Assembly (NCBI GenBank): GCA_028678905.1
Contig: JAJRCO010000002.1
Coordinates: 1 to 13,785, forward strand
DNA from: Methanomicrobiales archaeon
GTDB taxonomy: Archaea > Halobacteriota > Methanomicrobia > Methanomicrobiales > JACTUA01
Length of the DNA stretch: 13,785 bases
Reading direction: 5' to 3'
The position numbers and the translations under genes are program-made. The notes under the pieces were generated by a model. The model saw only the letters and a list, made by a program, of their open reading frames with translations, had not been told where the DNA came from and searched no databases. Positions 5,667-12,605 of the stretch are shown here, piece after piece. Every line of letters starts with the position of its first letter. Within the stretch, counting starts at the first letter, position 1.

Positions 5667-6818
5667 ATGCACCGAGGTGTAGGGATCCTGTGCGGGTTAT
5701 TTCTTCTCACCGCACTGCTGGGAATCACGGTGGCAGAGGAGTGCGTCACCCCTCTCAGCTGTCCCGAGTCGCTTGCTGTAAATAATACCGGAGCCGGCGA
5801 TATTTGCATAGATTACTTCTACGGGCAGAGTTGTCCCCATTGTGCCCGCATCAAGCCCTTCATCGATGAGATGTCAGCGACATATCCGAGGGTTCAGATC
5901 TATGCCTACGAAATCTACTTTAATTCCACCAACCAGGAGCTTTATCGTGATTTCATCGCCCGTTATGAATTCACACAGTCGGGAGTGCCGGCCCTGTTTA
6001 TCGGAGACCGTGCCCTGATCGGGGAAAATGCCATCCGTGATAATCTGGAAGGAAGTATTCAGTATTTTTATACGCATGATCCTATCTGCCCTACTACGTA
6101 CATTAAGAACGAAGGGGGTCCTCATGACATATCGCCCGGGGAAGCGATCGATCTTACCATGGCCTCCGTCATGGTGGCGGCAGTCGTGGACAGCATCAAT
6201 CCCTGTGCTTTTGCCGTTCTCATCTTTCTCCTGGTATATCTCACCTCGCTCCAGGTCCGGTCACGGATACTTACCGTAGGAATTGCCTATATCTTCACGG
6301 TCTTTACCGTGTATCTTTTGTCCGGCCTGGGTCTCTTTGCCCTGATCCAGACCACCGGCATCACCGAGATCGTATTCAAAATCGCGGCAGTCGTTGCCCT
6401 GGTCGCAGGAATCGTCAATCTGAAGGATTTCTTCTGGTATGGCAAAGGCATCAGCCTGTCCATTCCGGAATCCAGGAAGGAGAGCATCAGGAATTTCGTC
6501 ATGAAGGCGTCTGTACCCTCCGCCATAGTCCTGGGGGGGCTGGTGAGTATGTTCGAATTACCCTGTACTGGGGGTATTTATCTCGCTATTCTCGGACTAC
6601 TGTCCAGCAAGATGACCCTGGTCCAGGGAATGCCCTATCTCCTCATTTACAACGCGGTTTTTGTCCTTCCTCTCTTTGTCATCCTCTTTGGCATCTATTT
6701 TGGAGTATCTCCAGAAAGGATGGAATCCTGGAGAGGAGAGGAGAAGAAGTGGATGCGCCTGGCCATGGGTATCGTTATGGTCGCCCTGGGAGTACTCATG
6801 CTCACCGGCATCGTGTAA
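5667..6818 (+). CDS. Thioredoxin-like domain fused to CcdA/DsbD membrane domain
   Basis: This 383-residue membrane protein likely moves reducing equivalents across the membrane to thiol proteins outside. In order, it has a signal peptide or anchor (about 1-23), then an extracytoplasmic thioredoxin/glutaredoxin-like domain (about 45-135). That domain has the active site CPHC (Cys56, Cys59) and the cis-proline loop SGVPALF (105-111). From about 165 to the end there is a six-helix CcdA/DsbD-type core carrying the paired cysteines Cys180 in NPCAF and Cys300 in LPCTGG. In DsbD these two cysteines pass electrons from cytoplasmic thioredoxin to the outside. Extra cysteines (27, 32, 47, 141) lie in the outer domain. 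The fused layout resembles DsbD with the C-terminal thioredoxin domain moved to the N-terminus. The client is unknown; it may serve secreted proteins or cofactor maturation. Confidence 0.88.
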   Translation: MHRGVGILCGLFLLTALLGITVAEECVTPLSCPESLAVNNTGAGDICIDYFYGQSCPHCARIKPFIDEMSATYPRVQIYAYEIYFNSTNQELYRDFIARYEFTQSGVPALFIGDRALIGENAIRDNLEGSIQYFYTHDPICPTTYIKNEGGPHDISPGEAIDLTMASVMVAAVVDSINPCAFAVLIFLLVYLTSLQVRSRILTVGIAYIFTVFTVYLLSGLGLFALIQTTGITEIVFKIAAVVALVAGIVNLKDFFWYGKGISLSIPESRKESIRNFVMKASVPSAIVLGGLVSMFELPCTGGIYLAILGLLSSKMTLVQGMPYLLIYNAVFVLPLFVILFGIYFGVSPERMESWRGEEKKWMRLAMGIVMVALGVLMLTGIV

Positions 6819-6832
6819 TATCTGAATAGAAA

Positions 6833-6837
6833 TTTTT
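6833..6837 (+). terminator. T-rich terminator after the thioredoxin-CcdA gene
   Basis: A TTTTT run lies 15 bases after the stop codon; oligo-T stretches are sufficient terminators for archaeal RNA polymerase. Confidence 0.45.
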
Positions 6838-6871
6838 CTACTAAAAGGGATCATGAGGAATGGGGGGACGG

Positions 6872-6901
6872 GATACGAACCTCCCAAATATCCTTCGTAT
6901 C
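6872..6901. repeat. Perfect 8-bp inverted repeat between convergent genes
   Basis: GATACGAA (6872-6879) and TTCGTATC (6894-6901) flank a 14-base loop in the 242-base gap between two convergent genes. It may be a bidirectional end-of-transcript structure. The rest of the gap (6838-7060) shows nothing recognisable. Confidence 0.45.
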
Positions 6902-7060
6902 GGATCACGTGTGGACGCGACGCGCTTTAATTCCTGCTTTGACGAATCTCGGATGTGGTGTTCGGGGAGGTAGCGGAATGCAAATAATATCACCGAATCG
7001 TTCCTAGTGCCTTCCATACCCGTTTCCCCCCTTTCTACCGGATAGGTAACCCAACCCGGT

Positions 7061-7831
7061 TCATGGTAAAAACCAGATGGTGTCAGGGAAAACCAGTGCA
7101 AGTACCAGGATGATCAACGGCTGATGGACCAGATAGATCTCCAGAGAATGGCGCCCCATCCAGCAAACGGGGCCTGTGGAGGTCGGTGGACGATCGGGCA
7201 GGGGCAACTGGCGTATTCCTTTTGGATAGAGATAGGTACCAGTCGTAAGGCCTAGCAGGACCACGCCCAGCCAGGGAAGGAGAGGGAAATAATCGAGGGT
7301 GTAGAAAGAGGCCGGATGGATCCCGGTCCAGGCGAGCCAAAGAGGGCCGGTAATTCCGGTAACCAGAATACCCCCTGTCAGGACAACAAAAGCGGCGAGA
7401 AGACCAATTCTGGGTTTTCCGAAAAAGAATGGGGCGAGGATGATGGAGGCACCGATGCAGTGCAGCACCCCGAAAACAATGAATCCTTCCCGGATAACGA
7501 GATAGGTGACGATGGTGATCGCAAAACCGAGCCCGAGAATTTTCCCTCCCCGGATCAGGTACTTCGTATAGTGGCTTCCGTCGATCTGGGGGGATGACCG
7601 ATGGTGACTGATATTGAGAGAGATACCTACCAGAAAGATGAAGATGAATGCGGTGAGGATTGCAAAGTACCTCCAGAACCCCGAACTGATGTTAATGGGA
7701 AGAATAGAAAAAAAGGAAATATCAAAAACTGTGTGAAACAGGATCATCATCAGCACCGCGATGCCTCTGAACAGGTCTATCTCCCAATAACGGGGCAGGG
7801 GTACACGAATATGTGTCATTGGTTCATTCAC
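7061..7831 (-). CDS. DUF1624 / heparan-alpha-glucosaminide N-acetyltransferase-like membrane protein
   Basis: The 256-residue multi-pass protein resembles the COG3503/DUF1624 family. This is related to the membrane domain of heparan-alpha-glucosaminide acetyltransferase, which carries an acetyl group across the membrane onto a sugar. Hallmarks seen are EIDLFRGIAVLMMILFH (17-33) at the first helix with Arg22 and His33. FGVLHCIG (120-127) and GRHSLEIYLVHQPLII (226-241) with His236 follow. I count about seven hydrophobic helices. The true substrate in archaea is unknown; surface glycan modification is a guess. ATG at 7831 is used because TATA-like CTTTAAGT on the minus strand lies about 24 bases upstream; ATG at 7819 is an alternative. 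It is convergent to the thioredoxin-CcdA gene and divergent from the mmp8 homologue. Confidence 0.82.
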   Translation of the reverse strand: MNEPMTHIRVPLPRYWEIDLFRGIAVLMMILFHTVFDISFFSILPINISSGFWRYFAILTAFIFIFLVGISLNISHHRSSPQIDGSHYTKYLIRGGKILGLGFAITIVTYLVIREGFIVFGVLHCIGASIILAPFFFGKPRIGLLAAFVVLTGGILVTGITGPLWLAWTGIHPASFYTLDYFPLLPWLGVVLLGLTTGTYLYPKGIRQLPLPDRPPTSTGPVCWMGRHSLEIYLVHQPLIILVLALVFPDTIWFLP

Positions 7832-7848
7832 AACATTGAAAATTGTGT

Positions 7849-7862
7849 GTACTTAAAGGTAC
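7849..7862. promoter_or_regulatory. Near-palindrome in the 37-base divergent promoter region
   Basis: GTACTTAAAGGTAC is an imperfect palindrome (5 of 7 pairs) containing a TTAAAG core, located between the DUF1624 gene (minus) and the mmp8 homologue (plus). It suits a TATA box for the minus gene and could double as an operator. Confidence 0.35.
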
Positions 7863-7868
7863 GATCAG

Positions 7869-8723
7869 ATGGATAAAAAAGACGAGCATGTGCTGGAGGC
7901 GATTGGAAAAGCCCGGGTGGTAATCAGAGACGGAAAGGTGGTCGAAGTGGGATCACCTTTACTTAAAAGGTGTCCTCTCGCCCGGAGGTTTAGTCGACCG
8001 GTGATGGATATGACGCCAGAAGCGATCCAGGCAAACATGGAGGAGAGAATCCGCGGGTACGGCATGTGCACGGAGGCACGATCACTCCTCTCAGACCAGG
8101 ATTTTGTGGTGTTTGGTGCGTCCGAGCTGATCAGCTGTGGAATCCGCAGAGGGATACTCGATTGTGCTGTACTCGTCTGCGAGGGTGCGGGAACGGTAGT
8201 GGTGCATAATCCCCTTCTGGTCCAGGGAATTGGGGGAAGAATGTCCGGGCTCGTCTCAACCTCGCCCATCAAGAAGGTACAGGAAACCATCGAGGCACAG
8301 GGCGGATACATCATCTCTCCCGACGCGGCAGTGGATCAGTGTGCCGGTACTAGACTCGCATATATCCTGGGCTTCCATAAGGTGGCGGTCACCGTGGCCG
8401 ATGCGGAAACTGCAGGGTTGCTTAGGACCGAGTTTCCGGATGCCCTCCTGTTCGGGGTCCATCTCACCGGGGTATCCGGCAAGGAGGCAGGGAGATTGGT
8501 CGATGCCTGCGATCTGGTCTCCGCTTGTGCGTCCCGGGAGATCCGGTCTGCCGCGAGCCGATCCGCGCTTCTGCAGGCCGGGGGTTCAGTACCGATCTTT
8601 GCGTTGACCGGAAAAGGAAAAGGGCTCGTTCTGGAGAAGTTGCGCGAGACTGATTCCCCGTTATTCGTAAAGGCAGGATCACTTCCGGTGTCGATGGGTG
8701 AGCAGCCGGATCCACTCATCTGA
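7869..8723 (+). CDS. mmp8: Methanogenesis marker protein 8 (DUF2099)
   Basis: The 284-residue protein matches the methanogenesis marker 8 family, found almost only in methanogens and relatives. Its biochemical role is not firmly known. Family features seen are an N-terminal strand pair RVVIRDGKVVEVGSP (16-30) leading to CPLA (35-38). A central FGASELISCGIRRGILDCAV block (82-101) and CEGAGTVVVHNPLLVQGIGGRMSG (104-127) follow, then STSPI (130-134). The C-terminal half has GFHKVAVTVADAE and GVHLTGVSGKEA. Seven or more cysteines (35, 67, 90, 99, 104, 158, 214, 220) could bind a metal or cluster, but no standard cluster motif is present. The start at 7869 is supported by a GGT-ACGATC sequence directly upstream resembling the ribosome site. 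The presence of this gene is the best single sign that the organism is a methanogen. Confidence 0.87.
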   Translation: MDKKDEHVLEAIGKARVVIRDGKVVEVGSPLLKRCPLARRFSRPVMDMTPEAIQANMEERIRGYGMCTEARSLLSDQDFVVFGASELISCGIRRGILDCAVLVCEGAGTVVVHNPLLVQGIGGRMSGLVSTSPIKKVQETIEAQGGYIISPDAAVDQCAGTRLAYILGFHKVAVTVADAETAGLLRTEFPDALLFGVHLTGVSGKEAGRLVDACDLVSACASREIRSAASRSALLQAGGSVPIFALTGKGKGLVLEKLRETDSPLFVKAGSLPVSMGEQPDPLI

Positions 8724-8746
8724 TATCTTTCCGACACCAACGTTAT

Positions 8747-8752
8747 GTGATC
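8747..8752 (+). promoter_or_regulatory. Ribosome binding site deciding the SemiSWEET start
   Basis: GTGATC matches the complement of the 16S rRNA 3' end and sits 6 bases before the ATG at 8759. This indicates that the GTG at 8747 is part of the ribosome site, not the start. Confidence 0.6.
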
Positions 8753-8758
8753 ATTTCT

Positions 8759-9013
8759 ATGGATGCCGTTACCATCCTGGGGCTGGCCGCCGGATTCCTC
8801 ACCACCACGTCCTTTCTTCCCCAGGTGGTAAAGACCTGGAAGACCCGGTCGGCACACGATCTTTCCTATGGTATGATTGTACTCTTTCTCTCTGGAATCG
8901 GCCTCTGGTTCCTGTATGGGGTGCAAATCCAGTCTCTACCTATCATGCTTGCCAATGCACTCACCATCGTGCTATTGTTCATTCTTTTTGGAATGAAGAT
9001 CCGGTATTCCTGA
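8759..9013 (+). CDS. SemiSWEET / PQ-loop family half transporter, 84 aa
   Basis: The protein has three hydrophobic helices (about 4-20, 38-54, 59-78), the triple-helix bundle of the SemiSWEET family, which works as a homodimer. The diagnostic PQ motif follows the first helix (FLPQVVKTWKTRSAHDLS, Pro21-Gln22). Trp50 and Asn66 sit where bacterial SemiSWEETs have the substrate-binding Trp and Asn. Bacterial members carry small sugars; the substrate here is unknown. The length is normal for the family. It lies 35 bases after the mmp8 homologue on the same strand with a good ribosome site, so the two are probably co-transcribed. A lipid/MtN3-like role cannot be excluded. Confidence 0.87.
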   Translation: MDAVTILGLAAGFLTTTSFLPQVVKTWKTRSAHDLSYGMIVLFLSGIGLWFLYGVQIQSLPIMLANALTIVLLFILFGMKIRYS

Positions 9014-9046
9014 TAAGCTTCGGAGACGTGGTCCAGACTGTTCATG

Positions 9047-9371
9047 TCAGGAAAAGGTTTCCGCCCGGTCATAGGTATAAGAAAGAATATCCTTATAGAT
9101 ATCTACCTGGTGGACAAACTCTGGATATTCCGCCTCCTGTCGGTGCAGGGCGCGATACGTTCCTCGAATTTACCTGAAATGGCCATCAGATATATTCCTG
9201 ACGATGGCCAGGAGCATCGTCAGGAGATCGCGTAGGGCGTACTCCGCTCTTTGCATGCTGCCTGGATACCTCGGTCTCTTAACCACTCCGATAGATAGTG
9301 ATCCCGTCTCCGATGCGCAGGATCCTGGATTTAATCGCCGGTTGTAGAACGGAAATATCGAAAATAGGGCC
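9047..9371 (-). pseudogene. Probable remnant of a gene, perhaps nucleotidyltransferase-like
   Basis: No intact gene fills 9014-9380, but the minus strand carries protein-like peptides. The first, 9371-9279, has FDISVLQPAIKSRILRIGDG followed by ITIYRSG and a stop. Its pattern of an acidic-aliphatic strand, a proline helix, then a dG-x-x-IY end resembles the tail of MntA/MJ0435-type nucleotidyltransferases. In another frame, MQRAEYALRDLLTMLLAIV runs from 9256 to a TAA at 9172-9170. In that same frame a further 40 codons follow (ending QVDIYKDILSYTYDRAETFS, stop 9049-9047). One frameshift and one internal stop would therefore join the pieces. It follows the Isf gene by 9 bases on the same strand. 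The family assignment is weak; the fragments could also be chance. Confidence 0.35.
9196..9225. repeat. Perfect 11-bp inverted repeat
   Basis: TCCTGACGATG (9196-9206) and CATCGTCAGGA (9215-9225) flank an 8-base loop. This is the strongest hairpin in the window. It lies inside the presumed gene remnant, about 180 bases after the SemiSWEET stop; role unknown. Confidence 0.6.
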
Positions 9372-9380
9372 TCACTAGCC

Positions 9381-9956
9381 TCAACGGTGAATTTTGTGAA
9401 GTATCCAGGCCATATTGGCCCCTAGGTTGCGCATGGTTCTTAATCCTTCTTCATCGTTTTCGACGTCCCCTGGGTCAAGCCCTATACCCAGGTTCCAGTA
9501 TGATGACCCGACTGTGAACATATTGCTTATTCCAAAGAAATGGTTGATCGTATCGTAGGCATGGATGGCCCCGGCCCTCCTGACCGCGATCACGGCTGCA
9601 CCAACCTTCTGTGCATAGAGGCCACCGTTTGCCATCCCTACAAATCCTGCCCGGTCGATCAGCGCTTTTGTTTCGGGGCTCACATCTGCAAAGTAGGTGG
9701 GGGATCCGATGAGTATTCCGTCTGCTTCCGCCATCCGGGAAATACAATGGTTGACGATGTCGGTTTCGATCGAACATTGCTTATCGAGGCGCTCGTAGCA
9801 TTTACCGCACGCAGTGCAGCCATGAAGGCTCTTACCGCCCACCTGGATCATCTCGGTTTTAATGCTATTATCCTCCAGCTCGTCTAGGACGTGACGGAGG
9901 AGGTGATCGGTATTTCCCCCTTTTCGTGGGCTTCCGTTGAACGCAACGACCTGCAT
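9381..9956 (-). CDS. Iron-sulfur flavoprotein (Isf family), flavodoxin fold
   Basis: The 191-residue protein has an FMN-binding flavodoxin/NADPH-dependent FMN reductase fold. FNGSPRKGGNTD (6-17) is the phosphate loop and GSPTYFADVSPETKALIDR (84-102) is the second flavin contact. A compact cysteine set, Cys47, Cys50, Cys53 and Cys61, is inserted after the second strand. In Methanosarcina Isf, cysteines at nearly the same positions (47, 50, 53 and 59, from memory) bind a [4Fe-4S] cluster; the last spacing here is two residues longer. Isf proteins take electrons from ferredoxin and are linked to oxygen or peroxide defence. An AAATATAC TATA element (minus strand GTATATTT) lies about 28 bases upstream, fitting a leaderless mRNA. 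The gene is divergent from DNA polymerase IV. The shared region 9957-10132 shows nothing else. Confidence 0.9.
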   Translation of the reverse strand: MQVVAFNGSPRKGGNTDHLLRHVLDELEDNSIKTEMIQVGGKSLHGCTACGKCYERLDKQCSIETDIVNHCISRMAEADGILIGSPTYFADVSPETKALIDRAGFVGMANGGLYAQKVGAAVIAVRRAGAIHAYDTINHFFGISNMFTVGSSYWNLGIGLDPGDVENDEEGLRTMRNLGANMAWILHKIHR

Positions 9957-9980
9957 GGAAAGCTGTATACCTAGGTGGGT

Positions 9981-9988
9981 AAATATAC
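9981..9988 (-). promoter_or_regulatory. TATA box of the iron-sulfur flavoprotein gene
   Basis: GTATATTT on the minus strand is centred about 28 bases before the ATG at 9956, with no ribosome site between, suggesting a leaderless transcript. Confidence 0.6.
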
Positions 9989-10132
9989 TGCGCCATGGTC
10001 CTCCTTCCTATCTCTGCGTGATCGTAGATTCCTACCTCTTCAGCAAGAATGCATGAAAAGGATGTGGAATCCCGGCACAGGATTGAGATCTGAAAAAAAA
10101 GGAGTTACCAAGAATAGAATATTATCGGGCAA

Positions 10133-11203
10133 ATGAACCGGATCATTCTTCATATCGATATGGACAGTTTTTTCGCCTCCGTGGAGGTGAAGAACAACCC
10201 CAGTCTGCGGGGGCTGCCTGTGATCATCGGTGCAGATCCCAAAGGGGGCTCGGGGAGAGGCGTAGTGAGTACGGCCTCCTATGAGGCGAGAAAATGCGGG
10301 GTCCATTCCGGTATGCCCATCTCCCGGGCGTACCGCCTCTGCCCGGAGGCCGTTTTTCTCCCTGTAAATTTTCCGCTCTACATCCAGACCTCCGGGCATA
10401 TCATGCAGATCGTGGAGCGTTACGGTGAACATCTCGAACAGGTGAGTATCGATGAAGCCTACCTGGACGTGTCCCAAATAGGGAGCTTTACCGCCGCTTC
10501 CTCTCTGGCGCTTCGTATGAAAGAAGAGATCCGGACAAACGAAAGTCTCACTTGTTCCATCGGAATCGGACCGAGTCGGGTGGTGGCAAAAATTGCTTCA
10601 GACTTCCAAAAACCGGATGGATTGACCGTGATCACTCCCGAGGAAGTTATGGCATTCCTCGGACCGCTTCCAGTGGGTAAAATACCCGGTATCGGTAGGA
10701 AGACCGAGAAAGAGCTTGTTGAACGGGGCATCACCACGGTGGGTCAGCTGGTCCAGACTGATATCCAGGAGCTGCGATCGCTTTTCGGGATGTGGGGTGT
10801 GTACATGCACGCCCTTGCCCAGGGAGAAGACGTCGGGAGTGTGCGGACCGGAATAGAAACCCGCTCCATCAGCCGGGAGACCACCTTTGAGGTCGATACC
10901 GACCGCATGTCGGTCCTGGAGGAGACCATGGATTCCCTGTCCAGGGATGTACACCAATCTCTTGTCGAAGAACAGTATCTGTTCCGTACTATCACCATCA
11001 AGGTGCGGGACACCCGTTTTGCCACCCATACCCGTTCCCGCACCCTCGATCGTCCTACTGAGGATCTTCACCTCATCAGGACCGTTTCCCGGGAACTGCT
11101 CCTGGAGTTTCTGGATGGGCGGAAAATCCGATTACTGGGGCTTCGCCTTTCCCACCTCTATAAAGACCACACCGTCCAGGCGACCATCCAGGAATACCTG
11201 TAG
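10133..11203 (+). CDS. dinB: DNA polymerase IV (Y family)
   Basis: This 356-residue translesion polymerase copies past damaged bases. The palm motifs are HIDMDSFFASVE (7-18) with metal ligand Asp9 and the steric-gate residue Phe14, and SIDEAYLDV (105-113) with Asp107 and Glu108. The thumb carries the helix-hairpin-helix KIPGIGRKTEKELVERGI. The little-finger domain follows, and the C-terminus is QATIQEYL (349-356), which fits the PIP box by which the polymerase binds the PCNA clamp. The length is close to Sulfolobus Dpo4 (352). The start ATG at 10133 is preceded by an in-frame TAG, and no good ribosome site is close; a GGAG lies 28 bases upstream, so the leader is unusual. Its stop is 2 bases from the end of the convergent DUF362 remnant. 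Confidence 0.96.
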   Translation: MNRIILHIDMDSFFASVEVKNNPSLRGLPVIIGADPKGGSGRGVVSTASYEARKCGVHSGMPISRAYRLCPEAVFLPVNFPLYIQTSGHIMQIVERYGEHLEQVSIDEAYLDVSQIGSFTAASSLALRMKEEIRTNESLTCSIGIGPSRVVAKIASDFQKPDGLTVITPEEVMAFLGPLPVGKIPGIGRKTEKELVERGITTVGQLVQTDIQELRSLFGMWGVYMHALAQGEDVGSVRTGIETRSISRETTFEVDTDRMSVLEETMDSLSRDVHQSLVEEQYLFRTITIKVRDTRFATHTRSRTLDRPTEDLHLIRTVSRELLLEFLDGRKIRLLGLRLSHLYKDHTVQATIQEYL

Positions 11204-11205
11204 CA

Positions 11206-12365
11206 TCACCGTCGGAATATCCTGCGCAGAAGAGGCAAGTGGATCTCTACCGCGTCGGTAGGACAGAGTTCCTGGCAGCAGAAGCACCGGATGCATTGCA
11301 CGCTGCGGATAAACGGTGAGGAACCCTCACGGCTCTCGATCGCGTGCGCAGGACAGTTCACGACACAGACCCCACAGGACCGGCAACGCAGGGGGTCGAT
11401 CACTGGACGAACTGCCGCAAGGGTCTGGGGCGGCGGTGAGGAAGAATTCCGGCACGTAGCGAAGGCGGTGGGCATCGGGTGGAAGGAAATCGGGGCATCG
11501 GACATCCTCCAGGTTTTCCCCCAGAATCTCGACCTCGTTCAGACTTCCAGGTCCCATGTTTCTCTCCGCTGCGGTCTGGATACTGGGGATGTGGAGGGGA
11601 TCGAATCCCACTAGGTCGGCCATTACATAGTCGAGAGCGGTTCACTCAGGACCGGAGAGGATCAGACCGAGATGGCGGGTTTCCCTGCCAGGGACCGTTA
11701 CCTTCCATGGCCATGATCGCGTCCATCATCGTAAGAGTGGGTGGAAACGTGGTGTACGGGTCACAGAGCAGTTCCGCAAAAGTGGCTGCATTTACCGGTG
11801 TGCAAATGGTACTCGGCCATCAGCGTGCCTGGAAGATATCCGTACAGGAGTTTTACCGCTCCGATGATGGTGGTGAGCTGATGGGTCTTGAAACGGGGTA
11901 GCGCAATCACTGCATCGACCTGGGAAAGAATCCGCGGGACCTGGAATTCCTGAACGTGCGGCTTTTCAGGGAGAAGTAGGGCTGAGTGTCTTCATCGAAG
12001 AAAATTATGGTGCATCCGGTCTCTCGGGCGATCGAGGCGATCCCCGTAATTTCGAGGAGACGCTGGTAGGATGCCCGGTCTGTAGCCCTCCCGGAGAATC
12101 ACCAATACATGGTTTCGCCCCATGCTCCTGGATCAACGTAAGCACTGCCTGGACGAAGACGGGATGGATGGTAACCGCCGCTTCGGGAGATGTCGATCCG
12201 AGAAGGTTCAATTTAAGAAGAATGGTTTCTTCATCTCCCAGCAGAGTTTTCATGCCTCCCCATGGCGAGAGACTTTCCCGGAGGGCGCGGATCAGGTACT
12301 CCAGGTCGTAAATCCTCACAACGGTTCACCGATACCCGATAATCCAACGAAGACTCCTGATTCAC
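11206..12365 (-). pseudogene. Frameshifted DUF362 / [4Fe-4S] ferredoxin-domain protein
   Basis: The minus strand carries a whole DUF362-type protein, but split over several frames. Reading downward, VSVNRCED continues as YDLEYLIRALRESL if one T is removed from the run at 12310-12312. Then come LLKLNLLGSTSPEAAVTIHP and CIGDSPGG. After a shift near 12070 the frame gives YQRLLEITGIASIARETG and TIIFFDEDT. After one near 11975 it gives PHVQEFQVPRILSQVDAVIA. After one in the T-run 11778-11781, FAELLCDP. After one near 11678, HLGLILSGPE. An in-frame TGA (11644-11642) precedes TALDYVMADLVGFDP. After a last shift, near 11420-11500, a C-terminal two-cluster ferredoxin domain ends the protein (CRSCGVCVVNC and CIRCFCCQELC). 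In total there are about six frame changes and one stop. The start is uncertain (GTG at 12365 or nearby). DUF362 function is unknown. It ends 2 bases from the dinB stop. Confidence 0.85.
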
Positions 12366-12462
12366 TTTTTCTTGCTCCCCATATTTAGCATGCACTTTGA
12401 TGCGCAGATGCATTTCCCGCAGAAGAAAAAGTTAAAGACAGGGCATCGGTACACTCTTTTCC

Positions 12463-12605
12463 ATGCAGGGAGGGGGTAAATCATTCATTCACATCTTGTA
12501 GAACGGGAAAGCCCGAGCGGAAAAATTATTCGGGTTTTTGCTTTCGACAAGGACGGAATACTGGAAAGAGAACACGATATCCACGGGAGAATTCTTCGCA
12601 GATTT
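12463..12605 (+). other. Upstream part of the repeat-protein gene with a frame break
   Basis: The frame of the gene at 12606 stays open back to 12480 and encodes further repeat units (VERESPSGKIIRVFAFDKDG, EREHDIHGRILRRF), but contains no start codon. An ATG at 12463, about 30 bases after an AAGTTAAAGA TATA-like element, gives MQGGGKSFIHIL then TAG at 12499-12501 in the next frame. Inserting one base near 12498 would join them as ...FIHILVERES. Either a one-base deletion, a slip, or a sequence error separates start from body. Confidence 0.6.

Noticed and set aside
6858..6901. A tRNA-like T-arm on the minus strand (GTTCGTATCCC followed by GTCCCCCCA)
   Set aside because: The loop lacks the invariant A58, the T-stem does not pair beyond two bases, and no matching acceptor or anticodon arm is found. 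The similarity comes from the inverted repeat at 6872-6901.
7316..7876. Two plus-strand ORFs opposite the DUF1624 gene
   Set aside because: They are very acidic, Gly/Asp/Asn-rich shadows, the usual antisense image of a hydrophobic membrane protein gene.
8336..8926. A 196-codon minus-strand ORF opposite mmp8 and the SemiSWEET gene
   Set aside because: It runs across two genes with clear families, and its translation is low-complexity Arg/Pro/Ser-rich, as expected of a shadow.
8698..9177. A 159-codon plus-strand ORF overlapping the SemiSWEET gene
   Set aside because: It is rich in His, Cys and Pro with no hydrophobic pattern, and overlaps the well-supported SemiSWEET frame.
11642..11644. The in-frame TGA as a recoded (selenocysteine) codon
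   Set aside because: There are about six frameshifts in the same gene, the position is not a cysteine in related proteins as I recall them, and Methanomicrobiales are not known to use selenocysteine in this family.
11479..11901. A 140-codon plus-strand ORF opposite the DUF362 remnant
   Set aside because: The minus strand carries the DUF362 motifs; the plus ORF is only open because the opposite gene constrains composition.
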